Part shown: one piece after another, positions 45,101 through 48,574 of the stretch | How positions within the stretch are numbered: the stretch's first letter is position 1 | How the letters are laid out: each line of letters starts with the position of its first letter | From: Branchiostoma floridae | Taxonomy: Eukaryota; Chordata; Leptocardii; Amphioxiformes; Branchiostomatidae | Assembly (NCBI RefSeq): GCF_000003815.2 | Contig: NC_049988.1 | Span: 19,188,324-19,236,897 of the forward strand | Direction: 5' to 3' | Length of the DNA: 48,574 nucleotides | Program-made: the position numbers and the translations under genes | The notes under the pieces: generated by a model | Database searches by the model: none | Told to the model about the DNA's origin: nothing | What the model saw: the letters and a program-made list of their open reading frames with translations, nothing else

Positions 45101-46320
45101 CCATACAGGGGTGTCTGATTTTATTTTCATCCTGTCGTAAGTGGGGAAGGGTAGATTACGGCGAGTGTGTGCTTACACTGTCGTTAGCGCGCTTTGTTTC
45201 GCTTTTAATTAGATGTTTTTGAGGTGACGTAATTCTCTTTATATTCAAGATTAGTTATTCTACCATCTATCTACCCATACAGGGGTGTCTCATTTTATTT
45301 TCATAACGCCGCAAGTGGGGAAGAGTAGATTGTGTGAAGTGTGTGTTTACACTGTAGTTAGTGCGCTTTGTTTCACTTTTAATTAGACGTTTTTGAGGTG
45401 ACGTAACTCTCTTAATATTCAAGATTAGTTATTCTACGATTTATTTATCCATTTAATTGCCTATCTTTCTATCAATGAATCTTTCAATGCGTCAATTTAT
45501 CTATTTCCCTGCTTTCTATCTATTTATCTATCCACCTGAAGATGGAATAGATGTCACTGCATCACGGGTAAAAGAAAGAATAAGATTTACACCAAATTAG
45601 CAAATGAAATGTTTTTGCCTGGGTGACAACAAAACTAGTACTCTTGCCCTGTGTGTACAACAATTAGAATCTCAGGCTACATTTTCAACATCAATTACGA
45701 TTTCAAGAGACGAGAAGAAGCCGAACAAATGTACAAGAGTACTTTTAGAACCCATCTTCCAGATTAGTGTTAGAACTTAGAAGTCACCTCAACGTCACCA
45801 TGTGTACTTTATTACGACTTTTGCATATGTATGTCTATACTTAGCCCGATAGGGCGTAAATGTACAATAAAGGCAATTATCATCAACGTAAAAAATCGAA
45901 TAAAAATAAATCTTTAAGACTATTGCTACGCTGTACATAGGGAATAATGAGAAACTTTTTTTTTTAAATCTAAGTAGATCATTGTTTTTAGATTGTATTT
46001 GTATTTGTGCATGGGCCATAGTGCTTGAAATTAACGATAAACTGAAACTGAAAAACTCACCTCATACGGACAGGTCAGCTTGGAGGGTCCCTGTAGCTCG
46101 TACCCCGGCGCGCATGCGTAGTGCAGGGTCTGTACCCGGTTGTTACGGAACGGCGGGCTCGGACGTCCTGCCTCTATCCTGACCCGTCCGTTCTCTAGGG
46201 TCCGGGGGCAGACAGGGGGTGGGGTGGGGGGCTGGGGGGTCGTGGTGGTGGGGGGAGGGGTAGTTGTTGTGGTTATCGGTGTCGTTGTGGTCGGTGGTTC
46301 TGTTGGGGCTGCGGTTGTAA
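24533..46320 (-). CDS. CRTAC1: CRTAC1-type protein with Thr-rich linker, sushi and C-terminal ShK domain (5' end missing)
   Basis: Exons in transcript order: 46320-46061, 34646-34456, 33791-33639, 31775-31595, 30464-30311, 29935-29795, 29379-29207, 28795-28650, 28371-28286, 27893-27752, 27267-26616, 25954-25801, 25562-25404, 24657-24533. All phases fit; 904 residues are visible, beginning within a codon. Order: Thr/Pro mucin-like stretch, half sushi with three Cys, LRKRS (furin-like), CRTAC1 core with DVNRDG, DIDGDG, DFNADG, DFDNDG and DLDHDG loops, UnbV/ASPIC region (SEPIAHFGLG), a Thr-rich linker with two INENVT glycosylation sites, a four-Cys sushi split over two exons, and a ShK domain of six Cys ending CRRTCGFC and stop. 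It is a paralogue of the + strand fusion gene and converges on it. The signal peptide exon, and any Reeler exon, was not found between 46321 and the window end. Confidence 0.83.
25155..25345. mobile_element. Foldback element, CCGGGGCC-end family
   Basis: The ends CAGGGTCCGTTTGGGCAG and CCCCAGTTTGGGAATGTGAC are inverted repeats. Internal sequence (GTGTATATTTTTACGTATA) matches the element at 37258-37463. Confidence 0.65.
25366..25403. repeat. (AAAC)n microsatellite starting at a splice donor
   Basis: About nine AAAC units run directly into the donor of the minus-strand exon ending at 25404. The donor itself reads GTTTGT and is the first repeat unit. Confidence 0.85.
26553..26615 (-). other. 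Possible retained-intron 3' end giving a hydrophobic tail
   Basis: If the GTATGC donor after the Thr-rich linker exon of the minus-strand CRTAC1 gene is not used, the frame continues for 20 codons to TGA. The tail is VCNLLLIAAVVVLIDIVICK, a membrane-span or GPI-signal-like segment. No canonical AATAAA was seen on the minus strand in the next 500 bases. It may be a real isoform or chance. Confidence 0.35.
30553..30850 (-). repeat. Three degraded copies of the 5' border of CRTAC1 exon 30464-30311
   Basis: Segments at about 30553-30597, 30637-30710 and 30787-30850 repeat the exon start (GACGTCACGAAGAACGAG on the plus strand) and adjoining intron. They are separated by repeated AAAATATGAGTCATGTTAGA sequence. 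None keeps the full exon, so they are tandem duplications across a splice acceptor. Confidence 0.75.
31381..31440. repeat. Interspersed repeat fragment
   Basis: TTTATTGCACAACAATTGTA and ACAAGGTACAAAGAATGG recur at 33840-33880 in diverged form. It is probably a retroposon 3' end. Confidence 0.4.
31985..32030 (-). repeat. Duplicate of the acceptor border of CRTAC1 exon 31775-31595
   Basis: GTTCACGATGTAGAT-C/T-TCTTCCCA followed by the intron end TAGGGAAAA occurs here and at 31750-31793. Only the first codons of the exon and the acceptor are copied. Confidence 0.75.
32185..32450. repeat. Dispersed repeat, copy 1 (copy 2 at 42475-42760)
   Basis: It shares AGACCACTTCAAGGCAATGA, then blocks around GACAGGAGGGAA and CCTAGTGTTGCGCTGAAAGG with 42475-42760 over about 270 bases. 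Its class was not recognised. Confidence 0.7.
32596..32867. mobile_element. Foldback MITE of 272 bp with CATTCGG target duplication
   Basis: The left arm starts GTAACCTGGAATCCAGTCTC. The right arm is its near-perfect reverse complement, and pairing extends over more than 100 bases per side. CATTCGG flanks both ends (32589-32595 and 32868-32874). Confidence 0.8.
32949..33200. repeat. Direct repeats around a (CT)n(GT)n microsatellite
   Basis: AAGTCGGG...AACCTTC and ACAAGGTGGTAACCTT to CAGCTGACGTCTTGC occur at 32949-33020 and again at 33121-33200. They flank CT and GT dinucleotide runs at about 33040-33110. Confidence 0.75.
34243..34322 (-). repeat. Duplicate of the donor border of CRTAC1 exon 34646-34456
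   Basis: AGCAAAACGGGC-T/C-TGTAG and following bases to ACCTGGCGACGAAGAT occur here and at about 34413-34470. The copy holds the last codons of the exon, the donor and about 60 bases of intron. Confidence 0.75.
35570..36530. repeat. Tandem array of about 170-bp units
   Basis: The landmark GTCAGT-G/A-TG-G/C-TTTGTG recurs at about 35620, 35789 and 35960, each followed by TTGACCCTRTT and a TTTACATCAAGGGAGTTGCC-type block and preceded by CAGTTCTAAATAGAAA-like sequence. More diverged units follow near 36250 and 36475. Confidence 0.7.
37258..37463. mobile_element. Foldback element, full-length CCGGGGCC-end copy
   Basis: The left end ACGTCACATAAATTTCCAAA and following CCGGGGGCC pair with the right end GGGCCCCGGTTTGGAAATGT. 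Related copies lie at 2948-3025 and 25155-25345. Confidence 0.75.
37668..37864. mobile_element. MITE with TTACTGTAAATGCA terminal inverted repeats
   Basis: TTACTGTAAATGCA at the left is matched exactly by TGCATTTACAGTAA at the right. The interior has repeated TTCGCGG blocks that also fold back. Confidence 0.8.
39650..39740 (-). mobile_element. SINE-like fragment
   Basis: ACACCTGAGTGGAGATAGGA and GTGCCTTTCCCAAGGGCAC match the central part of the SINE family at 1935-2345. Confidence 0.5.
40590..41005 (+). mobile_element. Two SINE-like copies in tandem
   Basis: A partial copy (CAGGTGAAAATGAGTACC near 40670) is followed by a nearly complete one from about 40725 to 41005. The latter has a tRNA-like TTCTGGATTTGAACCCC and a tail GGATCAAACCTTACAGTC. 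Confidence 0.6.
41290..41483. mobile_element. Foldback element with AAGCAGAGGTT ends
   Basis: The left end CTCTGCAAGCAGAGGTTTGG pairs with the right end AACCTCTGCTTGGAG, and pairing continues over about 90 bases (TTTCTATTTTGT with ACAAAATAGAAA). Related ends occur at 47284-47589. Confidence 0.7.
42058..42414. mobile_element. Foldback element with CGATATCGG sub-ends
   Basis: ATCTACACACAGTTTTTCCC at the left and the reverse complement of ACGGTGTATAGAT at the right form inverted repeats about 27 bases long. Inside is a short direct duplication of AGCTTAGCAGGGGTCCCCGA. An open frame of 119 codons across it matches nothing known. Confidence 0.55.
42933..44313. mobile_element. Harbinger-like nonautonomous element with TTA target duplication
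   Basis: It begins GGGACCGTACGGCGTTTAG and ends with the near-exact inverse (TAAATGCCGTACGGTCCC). TTA occurs on both sides (42930-42932 and 44314-44316), whereas intact satellite units have it once. Sub-terminal GGCCCTCCCCCC blocks are repeated. The interior has a 100-N gap and no recognisable transposase. The 3-bp TTA duplication fits PIF/Harbinger. Confidence 0.75.
43205..43304. other. Assembly gap (100 N)
   Basis: Exactly 100 N inside the inserted transposon. Confidence 0.99.
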
Positions 46321-46489
46321 CTGTGGAAATCGAGAATTGTATATTAGTTTTCTAGAATTCATGTCAATTTTAAGCACTAGAAAGTGCCATACATAGTATG
46401 CTATACAAGTATGCCGATGAAGGTTGGACATCCAGGTAATAAGATACGCCAAATAGCAATTATATTCAAGTAGCACACCATTGTTAGGT

Positions 46490-46615
46490 AATTATTATTA
46501 GTATATCTTAATTGCTATTATCATTAGTATATCTTAATTGTTTTTATCACTAGTCTATCTTAATTGTTATTATCAATAGTATATCTCAATTGCTATTATC
46601 ATTAGTATATCATGA
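46490..46615. repeat. 26-bp AT-rich minisatellite, about five units
   Basis: AGTATATCTTAATTG-like units recur near 46500, 46527, 46552, 46578 and 46603, separated by TTATTATCA-like sequence. Confidence 0.75.
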
Positions 46616-47283
46616 TTATTTTGCAACAAGTTCTTATCCGAACAATGGTATGGTGTTAAGTTACGGTGATATTAGACATTAGGACTTAATTGATAAGACC
46701 GACGTTGACCGACTTTCATTAAAACATTTCCAATAGACACCATGTATTTCTAGACAAGTTTTAGACCAGTTGGGTGTGACTTCCTTTCTTGGAAGACGAA
46801 CTGTGGATTTCCGGCGAAATACACTAGCTCATGAGACATCGCTGATGACGTAATTACACGGACCCTGTCACGTGGGCAGGGCGGTTCTAACCCATACACG
46901 TTCAACATAGTCATGACAGTGCTAAAGTGCACAACTGTAATTTTCAAAATAAAAAGTTTGGGTTAACTCTATCCAGAATGAATTATATACCAACACAAAC
47001 GAACTTGCAAGTTAACATTCAACATAGAGATCTCGGTGGGTCTACCTCTAACTGTTAACACATAACTTAACGAGCCCCCCACGGTATTTAGCGACAACTA
47101 GGTACTTCCACTCAACAGTACTTCTAGGAAAGATATGTCTTCCTTCAAGGCCCTTGAAGAATGCTGGAACATACATTAGCGGTTCTCACACGTTTGAAGA
47201 GGGTCTGTATGTGGGTGGGGGGCCCGACAACGCAGAACAACGCCCTGTGCTATGTCACGAATTACGTGAAAAAGACGGCTTTT

Positions 47284-47589
47284 CCTACTCTCCAAGCAGA
47301 GGTTGGTGGGGAAAATCGTGACCCCTTTTCTCCGTTATCCCCGCCAGAAAAAGACGGCATATAAGGAATAAAGCCGTATGCTAAAATCAAGGAGGGCGCA
47401 AAACTTCGTCGCATAGCCACGACTTACATGAAGAAAACAGCTTTCCCTACTCTTCAAGCAGAGATTGATGGGGAAAATCGTGATCCTTTTCTTATAAAAG
47501 TTATATGCCGTATTTTTCTGAAAGCAAACCTCACCAGAAAAAGACGGCATAGAAGGAAAAGATCACGATTTTCTTCTTGAAGAGTAGGC
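47284..47589. mobile_element. Overlapping foldback copies with CTACTCTTCAAGCAGAG ends
   Basis: CTACTCTCCAAGCAGAGGTT (47284) and CTACTCTTCAAGCAGAGATT (about 47450) both continue into GGGGAAAATCGTGA. The right end GATCACGATTTTCTTCTTGA, then AGAGTAG, is their inverse. AGAAAAAGACGGCATA is repeated internally. Confidence 0.65.
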
Positions 47590-48009
47590 TTTCCCTACGA
47601 ATTACAGGAAATGATATCAGGCTGCCTACGCCTTACTGAAATTGGGAATACAAGCCTTATACGAAAACACGGTCTGTTCTTCTCGTCATTGAAAGTACAG
47701 AAAAAGTACGGAGCCTCCGTTACTTGGCATGTTGACCCGATAATTAGACTGCTAAGGACAACGTTGCTTACAAACAATGGCAGATTATGTATACAAATGT
47801 TTGCCGGACAAATAATCAAACCTAACACGAACATGTGGTTCATGTTTACTTGTCATTTCCAGTCTTCCGGCGCGCAGAGAACGCACCGATGTTTTTTTTT
47901 ATCGCAAAGTTATTCTGAAGTCAGACAAAACACATTTACAGACATCAGCGTCATGTTCAAGTACTCCGCTACTTAGGGAACTTCCGGCGTCTAGACAAGT
48001 CAAGAGGGC

Positions 48010-48574
48010 GGCGGAAAAAACGATTTTGTGAGGTCAACGACGAAATAAAACTTGGCGAACCGATTGGGCAGGGTCGCAAAGGGAAGAAAATGTGGTGAAA
48101 TGATCTTTTTAGGGGTCAGCGATGGACGAAAATATGGCAAACCGATTATAGTGGGTGAACGAAAAGAGTAAACTTTGGAAAACCGACAATTTAGAGTCAC
48201 CAGAAGATATATAAATTCGGCAAACCGATTATTTATGGTGGAAAATGGTCGCCAAAGGAATAAAAATTGGTAAACCGACAACTCGATGTCAGGAAAGGGT
48301 CACTCGAAGAAGGAAAACTTGTTAAATCGATTATGTAAGGTCATCACAAGGAGTAAACTTGGTAAACAGATAACTTAGGGTCACCAAAAGATCTCACAAC
48401 TTCGTAAACCGATTATTTAAGGTTAGAAATGGGATAAAACCTGGTAAACCGGCCATTCGGAGTCAGGAAAGGGTCACCAAAATGAATGATAACTTGTTAA
48501 ACCGATTATTTAAGGTTAGCAATTGGGTAAAATCTACTAAACCGACCATTCGGAGTCACGAGAGGGTCCCAAAC
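48010..48574. repeat. Satellite of alternating half units, about 81-103 bp, running off the window
   Basis: AACCGATT recurs at 48058, 48139, 48223, 48408 and 48500, with AATCGATT at 48326. Between them are AAACCGACAA/AAACCGGCCA half units followed by a GTCAGGAAAGGGTCAC-like block. Confidence 0.75.

Larger units (their letters stand above)
42853..45440. repeat. 174-bp satellite array, seven units
   Basis: AGGGGTGTCT starts at 42853, 44411, 44585, 44759, 44933, 45107 and 45281; from 44411 on, spacing is exactly 174 bases. Unit 1 is split by an inserted element, and its two parts (80 + 94 bases) again sum to 174. The last unit decays near 45440. Confidence 0.92.
34647..46060. other. 11.4-kb intron of the minus-strand CRTAC1 gene
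   Basis: No exon was found between the half sushi exon and the RKRS exon. The intron holds tandem arrays (35590-36530 and 42853-45440), foldback elements, SINE copies and dispersed repeats listed separately. Between them the sequence is AT-rich and unremarkable. Confidence 0.7.
46321..48574. other. Region upstream of the visible minus-strand CRTAC1 exons
   Basis: The first exon or exons of the gene should lie here or beyond, joining at phase 1 to the Thr/Pro exon, but no signal peptide or Reeler exon could be identified. The region holds a 26-bp minisatellite (46490-46615), foldback copies and a terminal satellite. Confidence 0.5.

Noticed and set aside
44821-45222. 133-codon open frame with repeated MFTLSLARFVSLLIR-like blocks
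   Set aside because: It is the 174-bp satellite read in a frame that stays open because 174 is a multiple of 3; the units vary like noncoding DNA.
47595-47843. Minus-strand frame with a hydrophobic start as a signal peptide exon
   Set aside because: The hydrophobic part is interrupted, no phase-1 donor follows in a sensible place, and the opposite strand is equally open.

Overview
The window looks like intron-rich animal DNA, most likely a cephalochordate (Branchiostoma-type) genome. The reasons are many short exons with clean GT/AG borders, a RAG1-like gene, CRTAC1-type proteins carrying Reeler, sushi and ShK domains, and a dense mix of foldback elements, SINE-like copies and satellites. 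The species is an inference. Two runs of 100 N (22398-22497 and 43205-43304) are assembly gaps. All gene models were spliced by hand from reading frame, splice sites and homology between the two paralogues in the window.

Layout. (1) + strand 1135-20206: a 16-exon gene of 1007 residues with signal peptide, Reeler domain, a half sushi domain, an RKRS site, a CRTAC1 core (FG-GAP/VCBS calcium loops plus UnbV/ASPIC), a full sushi domain and a C-terminal rhodanese domain. (2) Inside its last 8.9-kb intron, same strand, 12124-18072: a complete 10-exon gene of 1158 residues resembling RAG1. It has a RAG1-type zinc-binding N-terminus, thirteen 17-residue Pro/Cys repeats, and a DDE core whose acidic residues and zinc ligands follow RAG1 spacing. 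It has promoter-like motifs upstream and a poly(A) signal downstream. (3) + strand 21100-23453: a 4-exon single-domain rhodanese gene (TSTD1 type, 118 residues) with the same intron positions as the rhodanese part of gene 1, plus a dead duplicate exon. (4) - strand 46320-24533: a second CRTAC1-type gene (14 exons seen, 904 residues, 5' end missing), convergent with the first two. It ends in a Thr-rich linker, a sushi domain and a ShK domain instead of rhodanese. (5) A tRNA-Leu(UAG) gene lies antisense in an intron of gene 1.

How they relate. The two CRTAC1-type genes are tail-to-tail paralogues sharing core, half sushi, RKRS site and most intron phases, but with different C-terminal modules. 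The rhodanese tail of gene 1 looks like a captured tandem copy of the neighbouring TSTD1-like gene. The RAG1-like gene is a guest with its own signals; it carries all visible catalytic residues, but no partner RAG2-like gene or terminal inverted repeats are visible.

Introns and flanks hold many repeats: CArG-box and CCAAT/CRE minisatellites, short tandem duplications spanning exon borders, a 174-bp satellite split by a transposon with a TTA target duplication, and several foldback elements.
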